From the NCBI GenBank assembly GCA_029562645.1, contig JAKQUI010000005.1, positions 71,961 through 135,960 on the forward strand: 64,000 nt of DNA. The letters run 5' to 3'. This stretch comes from Spirochaetota bacterium (GTDB taxonomy: Bacteria > Spirochaetota > UBA4802 > JAKQUI01). A program made the translations under genes and the position numbers. The notes under the pieces were generated by a model, which was given only the letters and a program-made list of their open reading frames with translations, ran no database searches and had not been told where the DNA came from. This document shows, piece after piece, positions 27,388 through 35,247 of the stretch (positions within the stretch are counted from its first letter, which is position 1; each line of letters begins with the position of its first letter).

Positions 27388-28204
27388 CCGCGCGGCGGCT
27401 GCGCATCTCATCGCGCCGCCCGGCGCGAATCATCTCACGCGTGCTGTGTAACCCGGGATCGCGGTACGGCGTCGATCGGGGATCGTCACGCAGAAGTTCC
27501 AACGCCTCCGCCGTGAGTTTGGGTATGGGACCCGATACGGTCGCGAGGGTCCCCTCCCGCTTTCCTCCCACCGACGGTCCCGGCCCGACGCGAAATCCCG
27601 CTTCGCATAACGCCTCGCGCACCTGCGGGGCGCTGGAGTATGTGGTGATGATCGCCTCGTCGCTAACCAAAGCGCGCAGTAGCAGGAAAAAGTCGACCGT
27701 CCATAACTCAGGGTTTTTCGCGGGCGAGTAGGGATCGAGAAAGACGGCGTCGAACGGCGCGCCATCGACATGGCGGATGGTCTGGCGAGCGTCGCCGAGC
27801 CGCAGTATGGCGGTATACCCGGGGCCGTCCGCAATGCCCCGGTTCGCCAGGGTGCGGATATTGTCGTAGACGGCGTCGCGATCGTCGCCAAAGCGAACAT
27901 CGGCAAGATGCGGAAAGATCTCTGCGTCGCGTTCGATGGTGACGATTTCCAATCGCAGCGACGGGGCGCGCAGGGCGCGCTCGCAGATGAGCGCGAGGAT
28001 GTTGTAGCCGAGGCCGAAGCCGATGTCGAGCACGCGCGCGGTGGCACGCGGAACCTCGAGCGCGCGCGATGGGAGGACATGCTTGCGAAGGGCCTCGTCA
28101 TAGGCGCCCGAGCGCGAGTGCATGGCCTCGTCGAGCTCGCGGTCCAGAAGCGAATATGTGCCGTCGCCGGTGTCGATGCGAATGTAGCGGTCGGTGCGCG
28201 TCAT
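27362..28204 (-). CDS. MnmC/MnmD-like tRNA (mnm5s2U34) methyltransferase
   Basis: 280 residues. 'DGTYSLLDRELDEAMHSRSGAYDEA' in pieces matches the N-terminal signature of the MnmC(1)/MnmD family. The SAM-binding motif is 'VLDIGFGLGYNILAL' and the catalytic-type loop 'FDAVFLDPYSPAKNPELW' follows. It should add the last methyl group in mnm5s2U at tRNA position 34. The FAD oxidase half found in E. coli MnmC is absent, so it is a stand-alone MnmD form. It starts within a four-base overlap with the upstream small lipoprotein gene. Confidence 0.84.
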   Translation of the reverse strand: MTRTDRYIRIDTGDGTYSLLDRELDEAMHSRSGAYDEALRKHVLPSRALEVPRATARVLDIGFGLGYNILALICERALRAPSLRLEIVTIERDAEIFPHLADVRFGDDRDAVYDNIRTLANRGIADGPGYTAILRLGDARQTIRHVDGAPFDAVFLDPYSPAKNPELWTVDFFLLLRALVSDEAIITTYSSAPQVREALCEAGFRVGPGPSVGGKREGTLATVSGPIPKLTAEALELLRDDPRSTPYRDPGLHSTREMIRAGRRDEMRSRRAVKKDRQAP

Positions 28205-28599
28205 TCGCCGACGAGCGCGCGAAGCTCCTTCGCCGGGTAATCGACAAAGAGCTCGCAGTAATCTTTCTCGCAGGACTGATGGGCGATGACGCCCGCGGTG
28301 ACGATGCCCGGCATCAGGGCGTCCAATCGCGCGGTATCATTCGCGATGCTCCGGCGGGAGGCGCTGAGATGGCCGACGAGCGTCCGGAAGCGGTCATCGG
28401 CATGGCGGCGAAGGGCCGGCGAAAGGCCTGACGGATCGATCCCGGAGAGGGACCCGCGGGGGACGCGCACACAGACGCGAAACTGGTCCTTCGTTATCCC
28501 CTCGCGACGGTCGGCCACCGTCCATGAACGGCCGCCGCATGTCGCGAGGACCGCGGCGATCAGGCAGCAGATGGCGATGCGTGCAATCCGGGCGATCAT
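28201..28599 (-). CDS. Small predicted lipoprotein
   Basis: 132 residues, no family recognised. A signal peptide ends in the lipobox VLATC (Cys about 20). The mature part contains two cysteines in 'SCEKDYCELFVDY', perhaps a disulfide. The gene is locked between DUF167 and the MnmD-like gene by four-base overlaps at both ends, so it is co-translated with cytosolic proteins to which it has no obvious link. Confidence 0.68.
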   Translation of the reverse strand: MIARIARIAICCLIAAVLATCGGRSWTVADRREGITKDQFRVCVRVPRGSLSGIDPSGLSPALRRHADDRFRTLVGHLSASRRSIANDTARLDALMPGIVTAGVIAHQSCEKDYCELFVDYPAKELRALVGE

Positions 28600-28868
28600 G
28601 GCCGAAGCGAGCGAAGCACGGTTTCCGCCGACTCGCCGTCGATCGCCAGGGTCTTCCGACGGCCATGGTGCCCACGGAAGATGGAGATTCTCGATTTGGC
28701 GATCCCGAGCGCATCGGAGAACAACTCGATGCACTCCTCATTGGCCTTTCCGTCCACGGGCGGCGCGTTGATGAAGGCGACGATGCGGCTGTCGTCCTCG
28801 ACGCGGATCATTCTGCGGGACGAGCGGGGTTTGACGGTGATGTCGATATAGGCGGTGTTGTGCTGCAT
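28596..28868 (-). CDS. DUF167/YggU-family protein
   Basis: 90 residues with start at 28868. The signature 'DGKANEECIELFSDALGIAKSRISIFRG' and 'KTLAIDG' is typical for the small YggU family, whose function is unknown. An alternative ATG at 28895 is preceded by a run of six G's, but that run is one arm of a hairpin and the extra nine residues look unlike the family start. Confidence 0.82.
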   Translation of the reverse strand: MQHNTAYIDITVKPRSSRRMIRVEDDSRIVAFINAPPVDGKANEECIELFSDALGIAKSRISIFRGHHGRRKTLAIDGESAETVLRSLRP

Positions 28869-28879
28869 GATATAAATAA

Positions 28880-28909
28880 ATGGGGGGAACGCCATCGCTT
28901 TCCCCCCAT
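28880..28909 (-). terminator. Perfect 10-bp hairpin upstream of the DUF167 gene
   Basis: ATGGGGGGAA (28880-28889) and TTCCCCCCAT (28900-28909) are perfect inverted repeats with a 10-base loop. On the minus strand the stem is followed by ATTTATTTATAT, so it could end transcripts coming from the STAS gene or act as an attenuator for the DUF167 operon. The nearest genes leave 28910-29053 empty. Confidence 0.5.
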
Positions 28910-29053
28910 CGTTTCACGTACTTCGTTGCGGGGCAGTCTCTCGTGCCCCCAGTGCGCACCCCACGGTGCAAGCGTTAACGTACAGTTGTGATTCTTCGTG
29001 CGTCCCTCATGAACAATATACTCAATCGTTTCTCAATCGTCAAGAGCGAGGTG

Positions 29054-29383
29054 TTAAAAACTCTTGATGGCCGCATCGACCGTATCGAAAATTTTAATAA
29101 CGGACGAAACCTTGGTGAGCTCCAGGACCTTTTGCACCTCGGCATTCGGCGAGGCGAGGCGAAGACCCGACTTGAGGCTTTGATTGATGTTTAAAAAGAT
29201 GCCGATCCCGGAGCTGGTTATCATCTTGACCTCGGAGAGGTCCAGGACCAGTTTTTTGATACCCTTGTCGATAATGGCCTTTTGCAGCTTTTCCTTCAGC
29301 TCGGGGACATCGAGCGTATGCACCTCGGACATTTTTATATGGATGATGAAAACGCCGTTTCCCTGGTCTTTTATTTCGATCAT
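29054..29383 (-). CDS. STAS-domain anti-sigma factor antagonist
   Basis: 109 residues, a single STAS domain. 'IKKLVLDLSEVKMITSSGIGIFLNIN' carries the conserved serine pair where SpoIIAA/RsbV-type proteins are phosphorylated. It would bind an anti-sigma or switch kinase when dephosphorylated. No kinase gene is adjacent. The gene diverges from lpxK. Confidence 0.88.
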   Translation of the reverse strand: MIEIKDQGNGVFIIHIKMSEVHTLDVPELKEKLQKAIIDKGIKKLVLDLSEVKMITSSGIGIFLNINQSLKSGLRLASPNAEVQKVLELTKVSSVIKIFDTVDAAIKSF

Positions 29384-29477
29384 GGTCTACCCCGCATGAT
29401 GAACCTGTATTTACCGTCGAGATGTTCCGCACGCCGTTTCGCGCTCGTCTCATCCGTAGTTGGGCCGGGCGGGCGAT

Positions 29478-29520
29478 AAAAGTCAATTAAAATTCTCACG
29501 ATGGAAATCGATTGACTTTT
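29478..29520. repeat. 10-bp inverted repeat in the STAS/lpxK divergent region
   Basis: AAAAGTCAAT (29478-29487) and ATTGACTTTT (29511-29520) are perfect inverted copies 23 bases apart. Each arm contains a TTGACT -35-like box pointing outward, so the element may be a pair of divergent promoters or an operator controlling both genes. On the plus strand ATTAAT at 29535-29540, 17 bases after TTGACT, could serve as -10 for lpxK. Confidence 0.45.
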
Positions 29521-29563
29521 TCAGATTATGTATCATTAATCGCGCGCAAGGAACCTCCCCGGT

Positions 29564-30622
29564 ATGAAGATATTTCGCGCGCTCCGCGTCATCCTCGCTC
29601 CCGTATCGCTGCTCTATCTGCTGGGTTTCTACGTGAAGCGGTTGTGCGCGCGTCCGTGGTCCAGTCCCGTGCCGGTCGTGTGCATCGGCAACATCACGAC
29701 GGGCGGGACCGGGAAAACGCCGGTGGTGATCCGCACCGCGAGCGCGCTGCGCGAGAACGGTTTCCGGCCCGGGGTGGTGAGCCGCGGGTATCGCGGGCGC
29801 CTCTCCGCCGCAGGCGCGGTGGTGGGCGACGGGGAGCGGGTGCTCCTGTCGGCCGATGCGGCGGGGGAGGAGGCGGTGCTCATCGCAGGCGCGCTTCGGG
29901 GCGTGCCGGTGGTGATCGGAGCCGACCGCCGGAACGCGATCAGCACCATCGTGGACCGGTTTGGCGTCGACTGCATCGTCATGGACGACGGGTTCCAAAA
30001 CACGTCGGTGCGCAGCGATGTGGCCGTTCTCGTGGTGGACGCGACCGATCCCTTCGGCGGGGGGCTGGCGCTTCCCGCGGGAAACCTGCGCGAACCGGCG
30101 ACGGCCCTTCGGCGGGGAGATTATATCATACTGAATAAATGCGATTTGGTTCGCGACGAGAGACGCGAGCGGATACTCGCGCGGGTGCGGCGGATCTCAC
30201 GCGGCCGCCCGATGACGACGGGACGGTACCGGCCGCGTCGGCTGTGCCGCGGTGCGGATGCGGGGGACACGCGGCCGATCGAATCCATTGCGGGATCGCG
30301 GGTGCTCCTCGTGTCGGGCATCGGGAACCCGGCGGGGTTTCGCGCGCTGGTGGGTGCGCAACGCCCTGCATCGATCGACGAGATGGCGTTTCCCGATCAT
30401 CATGCGTATTCGAAAGAAGACGTCGATCGAATCTTCTCGACGTCGTGCGGGGTCGATATGGTGCTGACCACCGAGAAGGACATCATCAAGCTGCGGCGCT
30501 TTCCGCTTCCCGATGCGCTCTGGTATGTGCCCGTCGACGTGGTCCTCGAGGATGAGCGCGGGTTCGTGAGTTTTATCGCGGACCGGGTGCGCGCGGCGGC
30601 AGCGAAACGGAAAAAATTATAA
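29564..30622 (+). CDS. lpxK: Tetraacyldisaccharide 4'-kinase
   Basis: 352 residues. LpxK phosphorylates the 4' position of the lipid A disaccharide at the inner membrane. The P-loop 'GNITTGGTGKTP' (about 42-53), preceded by the hydrophobic N-terminal helix, is diagnostic. 'VVSRGYRG', 'IVMDDGFQN' and 'FPDHHAYS' are the other LpxK landmarks. Length is normal. It shows that the organism builds lipid A. AAGGA precedes the ATG. Confidence 0.94.
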   Translation: MKIFRALRVILAPVSLLYLLGFYVKRLCARPWSSPVPVVCIGNITTGGTGKTPVVIRTASALRENGFRPGVVSRGYRGRLSAAGAVVGDGERVLLSADAAGEEAVLIAGALRGVPVVIGADRRNAISTIVDRFGVDCIVMDDGFQNTSVRSDVAVLVVDATDPFGGGLALPAGNLREPATALRRGDYIILNKCDLVRDERRERILARVRRISRGRPMTTGRYRPRRLCRGADAGDTRPIESIAGSRVLLVSGIGNPAGFRALVGAQRPASIDEMAFPDHHAYSKEDVDRIFSTSCGVDMVLTTEKDIIKLRRFPLPDALWYVPVDVVLEDERGFVSFIADRVRAAAAKRKKL

Positions 30623-30701
30623 CTCTTGACGAAAAGGAAAACAGGGGCGACGATCGGTCAATGATTCGCGCCGTCGGCGCGCAGGGACCACCCGAACACC
30701 T

Positions 30702-31175
30702 ATGATAGTATCGGACCATCTCAACAAGGACAATGTGCTGACGGGCGTCCACGCGCGGAGCCGGTGGGAGCTCATCGACCAGCTGCTGCAGGCGGCCGTG
30801 AAGAACCGGCAGGTCCGCGGCGAGGACGGCGAGGAGATCAAAAAGGCGCTCTTCGAACGAGAAAAGTCGATGAGCACCGGGATCGGCAAGGGCGTGGCCA
30901 TTCCGCACTGCAGCACCGACAAGGTGGACGATATCGTGCTCGTGCTCGCGATCACCGATATCGGCGTCAACTTCAACGCCGTGGACAATTTGCCGGTGCG
31001 CATCACCGTCCTGCTCATCGTCCCCAAGGACAAACTCACCCAGCACATCAAGACGCTCGCAAACATCGCCAAGGTGCTCAGCAACGACGCCCTGCGGCAA
31101 TCGCTGCTCGAACTGGATTCGCCCGAGTCGATCGTCAAGGCCATACGGAACTTCGAAAAAAACGCGAAGAAGTAG
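30702..31175 (+). CDS. PTS EIIA (PtsN/fructose-type) domain protein
   Basis: 157 residues, a single EIIA-2 domain. The phospho-acceptor is His69 in 'GKGVAIPHC'. As there is no permease nearby, it is likely a regulatory PtsN-like protein of the nitrogen PTS rather than a sugar transporter part. It lies 80 bases after lpxK and 5 bases before ruvB. Confidence 0.88.
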   Translation: MIVSDHLNKDNVLTGVHARSRWELIDQLLQAAVKNRQVRGEDGEEIKKALFEREKSMSTGIGKGVAIPHCSTDKVDDIVLVLAITDIGVNFNAVDNLPVRITVLLIVPKDKLTQHIKTLANIAKVLSNDALRQSLLELDSPESIVKAIRNFEKNAKK

Positions 31176-31180
31176 GCGTC

Positions 31181-32227
31181 ATGGATCACACCACCCGGCT
31201 GATGGTTCCGAACAAAACAGACACGGACGACGACGAGCTGTCGCTGCGGCCCCGCGCGTTCGACGAGTTCATCGGGCAGGCGAAGAGCGTCGCGAACCTG
31301 CGGGTGTTCATCGAGTCGGCGCGGATGCGCCGGCAACCGTTGGACCATGTGATCCTTTCGGGCCCGCCGGGGCTCGGGAAGACGACGCTGGCGTACATCA
31401 TCGCGAACGAGCTGGGGGTGGCCGTGAAGGCGACCTCCGCGCCGCTGCTGGAAAAGTCCGACATCGCCTCGCTGCTCACCTCGCTCGAGGAGAACGATGT
31501 CCTGTTCATCGACGAGATCCACCGTCTCGCGCCCGCCATAGAGGAGATCCTGTATCCGGCCATGGAGGACCGCACGCTCGACATCGTCATCGGACAGGGC
31601 ATGGGGGCCAAGACGATCAAGATCAACCTTGCGCCGTTCACCATCATCGGGGCCACCACGCGCCTGGGCATGCTCACCGCTGCGCTGCGCGATCGCTTCG
31701 GCATCCCGCTGCGGCTCAACTACTACGAGTCCGCCGATCTGCAAACGATCGCCATGCGCTCGGCGCGTATTCTGGGCCGCCCGATCCGCGAGGACGCGGC
31801 GATCGAGATCGCCTCGCGTTCGCGGCGCACGCCCCGCATCGTGAACCGCCTCCTCAAGCGCGTCGCCGATTTCGCGACGGTCCAGCGGAAGGACGCGATC
31901 GACCTCGCGGTGACCCGCTACGCCCTCGAGCAGCTCGATGTGGACGGGATAGGGCTCGACGAGATGGACCGGCGGATCCTGTCGCTCATCATCGAGAAAT
32001 TCAACGGGGGGCCGGTCGGGATCAAGACCATTGCAGCGGCGGTGGGAGAGGAGATCGACACCCTCGAGGATTTCTACGAGCCGTTTTTGGTGCAGATCGG
32101 GTTTTTGAATCGAACGCCCCGGGGCCGCGTCGCCACGCGAAGCGCCTATACGCACCTGGGGATCCCGTTCGCGGGCGCCGCCGACCGGCCCGAGTCCGGC
32201 GGTCTGTTCGATTCGCCGGAGGAGTAG
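31181..32227 (+). CDS. ruvB: Holliday junction branch-migration ATPase RuvB
   Basis: 348 residues. Walker A 'GPPGLGKTT' (61-69), Walker B 'LFIDEIHR', sensor '[10 protein letters not shown]' and the C-terminal winged helix ('[15 protein letters not shown]', '[13 protein letters not shown]') are all present. It drives branch migration with RuvA during recombinational repair. ruvA and ruvC are not in the window. The ATG at 31181 follows the PTS gene stop by five bases; longer open frame upstream is shadow of that gene. Confidence 0.97.
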   Translation: MDHTTRLMVPNKTDTDDDELSLRPRAFDEFIGQAKSVANLRVFIESARMRRQPLDHVILSGPPGLGKTTLAYIIANELGVAVKATSAPLLEKSDIASLLTSLEENDVLFIDEIHRLAPAIEEILYPAMEDRTLDIVIGQGMGAKTIKINLAPFTIIGATTRLGMLTAALRDRFGIPLRLNYYESADLQTIAMRSARILGRPIREDAAIEIASRSRRTPRIVNRLLKRVADFATVQRKDAIDLAVTRYALEQLDVDGIGLDEMDRRILSLIIEKFNGGPVGIKTIAAAVGEEIDTLEDFYEPFLVQIGFLNRTPRGRVATRSAYTHLGIPFAGAADRPESGGLFDSPEE

Positions 32228-32258
32228 GGCGCGCGATGCAACTCGTGAGGGAAAATCC

Positions 32259-33125
32259 ATGAAACGTACGATACGGTTGTTCGCTCTCATTATGATAAGT
32301 GCGATATGCGCATCGCGCGCGTATGCTGAAAAACACATTGTTTACTCGATGGGCGATTTCACTGATGGCGCCCAGACCTTTTTGTGCGCCGACAGGGTAA
32401 ATGTCCGCAGTGCGCCATCGCTGAAGGGGAGCGAGGTGATCGCAAACCTCCCGTACGGCCATGCGATACGGATCGTGAAAAAATCGGTGGAACGGCTTTC
32501 GCAAAACGGTTTTACCGCGAACTGGTATCAGATCCAGTTTAAGGAAAAGGGCGCACAGAAGACCGGTTACGCCTGGGGCGGCTTCTTCTCGTATGCGCAT
32601 GGAGTTGCGAAGATCGACAGCACGCAGGTGCTCTTCGTGTCCGGCCTGAAACATCGCGGGTCGGACGGGCGGTATTTCGCCGAGATCGCGGCGCTTTCAG
32701 GGGGAAGGACGATCTCCCGTATCGTCTACGCTCCGATCTATACGGACGTGAGCGGAACGGGCGAATTCGGGTATTCCGTTTACGGCACGATGCACGACGG
32801 CAGAAAACTGAGCGGTGTGAAGGGCATTATCGAGCTGAAGTTCGAATACCCCGCGTGCGCGTATGCCAATGGGAGCATGTTTTTCGTGTTCGACGGGAAG
32901 AGGCTCATTGAGGCGTGTTCGGCGGTCACCGTGAGCGAAGCCGGCGTGTTCCACATGGGCACGGTATGCCTGTTCCCAAACCAGAAGGGAGGTCGTCCGG
33001 ACCGAATCGTGTGCACGCGCAAGGACGAGGATTTTGACGAGGAGAAAAAAGAATACGTCCTCAAGGGCACGACGGTCACCGTCTACCAGTGGGACGGGAC
33101 ACGATTCTTCGAAGAAAAAAAGTGA
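32259..33125 (+). CDS. Secreted SH3b-domain protein
   Basis: 288 residues. Signal peptide ending near 'SRAYA', then an SH3b domain at about 40-110 ('ADRVNVRSAPSLKGSEVIANLPYGHAIRIV' in pieces, 'AWGGFF'). The remaining 170 residues, ending 'YQWDGTRFFEEKK', look like a small beta domain seen with SH3b in lipid-bound or periplasmic proteins of spirochaetes; I do not recognise it as a named family. It lies 31 bases after ruvB and ends convergent to kdsB. Confidence 0.75.
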   Translation: MKRTIRLFALIMISAICASRAYAEKHIVYSMGDFTDGAQTFLCADRVNVRSAPSLKGSEVIANLPYGHAIRIVKKSVERLSQNGFTANWYQIQFKEKGAQKTGYAWGGFFSYAHGVAKIDSTQVLFVSGLKHRGSDGRYFAEIAALSGGRTISRIVYAPIYTDVSGTGEFGYSVYGTMHDGRKLSGVKGIIELKFEYPACAYANGSMFFVFDGKRLIEACSAVTVSEAGVFHMGTVCLFPNQKGGRPDRIVCTRKDEDFDEEKKEYVLKGTTVTVYQWDGTRFFEEKK

Positions 33126-33138
33126 ACGGGCGGCAGGG

Positions 33139-33858
33139 TTATCGGCCCGCGCGAAGGATCCGCTCCACGCGCTCCACGTCTTCGGGCACGTCCACGCCGA
33201 TCGAATCGTAGGCGACCACGGAGACGTGGAGCCCATGCCCGTTCTCCAGCGCGCGAAGCTGCTCCAGCGATTCGGCCGCCTCGAGGCGTGATTGCGGCAG
33301 GGAGATGAAGCGCTCGAGGAATTCCTTTCGATATCCGTAAATCCCCAGGTGCTTGTGGTAGTGATCGGTCGCGGAACGGTTGTAGGGGACGCGCGATCGC
33401 GAGAAATAGAGCGCGCGGCCGTGTTGGTCGAATACGCACTTGACGATGTTCGGGTTGTCGATGTCCTCGGGCGCATCGAGCCGCGTGACTGCCGTGGACA
33501 TGTCGGCCCAGGCGTTGTTCTCCAGCGCCGCGGCGACGGTCGCGATCACGCGCGGGTCGATGAGCGGCTCGTCGCCCTGTATGTTCACGACGATGTCCGC
33601 GTCGATGCCGCGCACGGCGGCGGCGATGCGGTCGGTGCCGGACGGGTGTTCGCCGGTCATCACGGCCTCGCCGCCGAAGGACGTGACGGCGTCGAAGATG
33701 CGCCGGTCGTCCGTGGCGACCAGGACGCGCGCGAGGTTGGCCCGCTGCGCCTGCCGGTACACCCGCTCGATGAGGATGACGCCGTCGATGGGGGCCAGCG
33801 GTTTGCCCGGAAATCGCGACGATCCGTAGCGAGCCGGGATAACGCCAATCGTGATCAT
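33139..33858 (-). CDS. kdsB: CMP-Kdo synthetase (3-deoxy-manno-octulosonate cytidylyltransferase)
   Basis: 239 residues. 'VIPARYGSSRFPGKPL' at the start, 'VATDDRRI', 'HPSGTDRIA' and 'VNIQGDEPLI' are the KdsB signature. It activates Kdo with CTP for the LPS inner core. With lpxK it shows LPS synthesis. The start overlaps the upstream gene by four bases. Confidence 0.95.
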   Translation of the reverse strand: MITIGVIPARYGSSRFPGKPLAPIDGVILIERVYRQAQRANLARVLVATDDRRIFDAVTSFGGEAVMTGEHPSGTDRIAAAVRGIDADIVVNIQGDEPLIDPRVIATVAAALENNAWADMSTAVTRLDAPEDIDNPNIVKCVFDQHGRALYFSRSRVPYNRSATDHYHKHLGIYGYRKEFLERFISLPQSRLEAAESLEQLRALENGHGLHVSVVAYDSIGVDVPEDVERVERILRAGR

Positions 33859-35009
33859 GATTCATCCTCCGGTGACGAATAGAGACGGCCGTAGCGCTCG
33901 CGCGCGATATTGGTGACCTCGTGCACGAAATCCTGAGGATGGTCGCGGTATGCGCTCATCCGGTTCTTGACCATGTCGCGCACCCCCTGGATGTCGATCG
34001 ACGATCCGCCGAACTCGATGTCGATCTCGCGCTCCACCGAGACGTAGCTCTCGCCGGAATGCTCGAGCCGCTGGCCAATGATGTTGTTCTGCAGATGGCG
34101 GTGGGAGAGCTCCAGCTCGATGAGCTCGTCGCGTTTCGACCGCTCCTCGGAAAACACGACCAGCGACGGCAGGTTCGCCTCCATGGCGTCTGCGGTGAGG
34201 AGCGGAGTGATAGCACCCCCGAAGTTGAACAACACCAACAGCGATTCCAGCGACGAGCCGTACAGGGTGATGGTGGATTCGGGAATGATGCTTTTCGTCG
34301 GGTTGAAGGCCATCGAATTCATATTGGCGAAAGCATTGAAGCCCGCCTCGCCGCGACCGATGTACACGATGTCCTCGCCCGAGAGGTTCTCGCGGTTCAT
34401 GACCTTCTCGATCTCGATGCTCCGTCGGTTGCCCGACATGAAGACGCGCACGCCGCCCGAGTACACCTCTCGATTTTTGGCGTTGGTCGCGACCGCGTAG
34501 CGCGTGGAGATGAGGTTTCGTTCCTCCAGATCGAGCCGCTTGACGAACTCGATGGCGATCTCGTGCGGGATTGCCGTAAGGATGAGCGGATCATAGGGCT
34601 TGATGTGTTTGATGAAGTTCTCCGCTCCCGGAAAGAGGCGCCCCTTCTTTCCGATCACCGAGGCGCAGGAGGTCGGGATGTCGCGCAAGATGAAATCCGG
34701 GAAATAGACCGCGAGCTTGAAAAACGAGAAGGGAATGTTCTCCTCGGCCGAGACCTGCCGGTTGCTGTCGTCCAGCAGCGTCTCGATGGCGCTGCCGGAG
34801 ATGTTGAAAAAGAGGGAGTCGATGAGCTTTTTATAGTCGCCGACCTCAAGGAAATCGCCCAGGCCCAGAAAGACCTTCCGCGGTCGTTTGAGCAGTCGCG
34901 ATGTGTGGACGATGAAGTCGTCCCGTTCGAGCTCGCGGGTTTCGTACCCGCGCTCGCGCCCGTGATTGATGATCAGCAGATATGTGGGTGCGGTTTCCAT
35001 GCGCTCCAT
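33855..35009 (-). CDS. HAD-like protein of unknown function, co-translated with kdsB
   Basis: 384 residues from ATG 35009 (35000 is also possible). The middle resembles a haloacid dehalogenase fold: 'LFPGAENFIKHIKPYDPLILTAIP' like motif II and 'GEDIVYIGRGEAGFNAFANMNSMAFNP' like motifs III/IV. The N-terminal DxD nucleophile motif is not visible, so catalysis is doubtful. The C-terminal 90 residues are charged. The four-base overlap with kdsB may point to sugar-phosphate chemistry but this is inference. Between it and the next plus-strand start (35010-35247) I see AT-rich sequence but no convincing site. Confidence 0.6.
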   Translation of the reverse strand: MERMETAPTYLLIINHGRERGYETRELERDDFIVHTSRLLKRPRKVFLGLGDFLEVGDYKKLIDSLFFNISGSAIETLLDDSNRQVSAEENIPFSFFKLAVYFPDFILRDIPTSCASVIGKKGRLFPGAENFIKHIKPYDPLILTAIPHEIAIEFVKRLDLEERNLISTRYAVATNAKNREVYSGGVRVFMSGNRRSIEIEKVMNRENLSGEDIVYIGRGEAGFNAFANMNSMAFNPTKSIIPESTITLYGSSLESLLVLFNFGGAITPLLTADAMEANLPSLVVFSEERSKRDELIELELSHRHLQNNIIGQRLEHSGESYVSVEREIDIEFGGSSIDIQGVRDMVKNRMSAYRDHPQDFVHEVTNIARERYGRLYSSPEDES

Positions 35010-35247
35010 TGCCCGCCCTGCGCCGCGCTCGGTCCGCATCGCGTACTGCGGCGGGGTCCGAGACTCGATGCGCGCACCCCGCGTGCGTCGGGGCGCCATC
35101 AACCGTCCTATTTTGAAAAAGTTTTTTCGGCAACGGATTTTTCATATGTTTTGATATTTTGGGAAAGGCGTGATAAATTCACTTGACGACCGATGCCTGA
35201 TGCACCACTACAAAGCCGCGATACGGCCTTCGAAAGCGGATGGCGCC

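Noticed and set aside
28896-29053. A possible small RNA or tRNA in the gap with 'GGGGCAGTCTCTCGTGCCCCC'-like pairing
   Set aside because: I could not fold a cloverleaf or recognise any RNA family; only the adjacent hairpin is supported.
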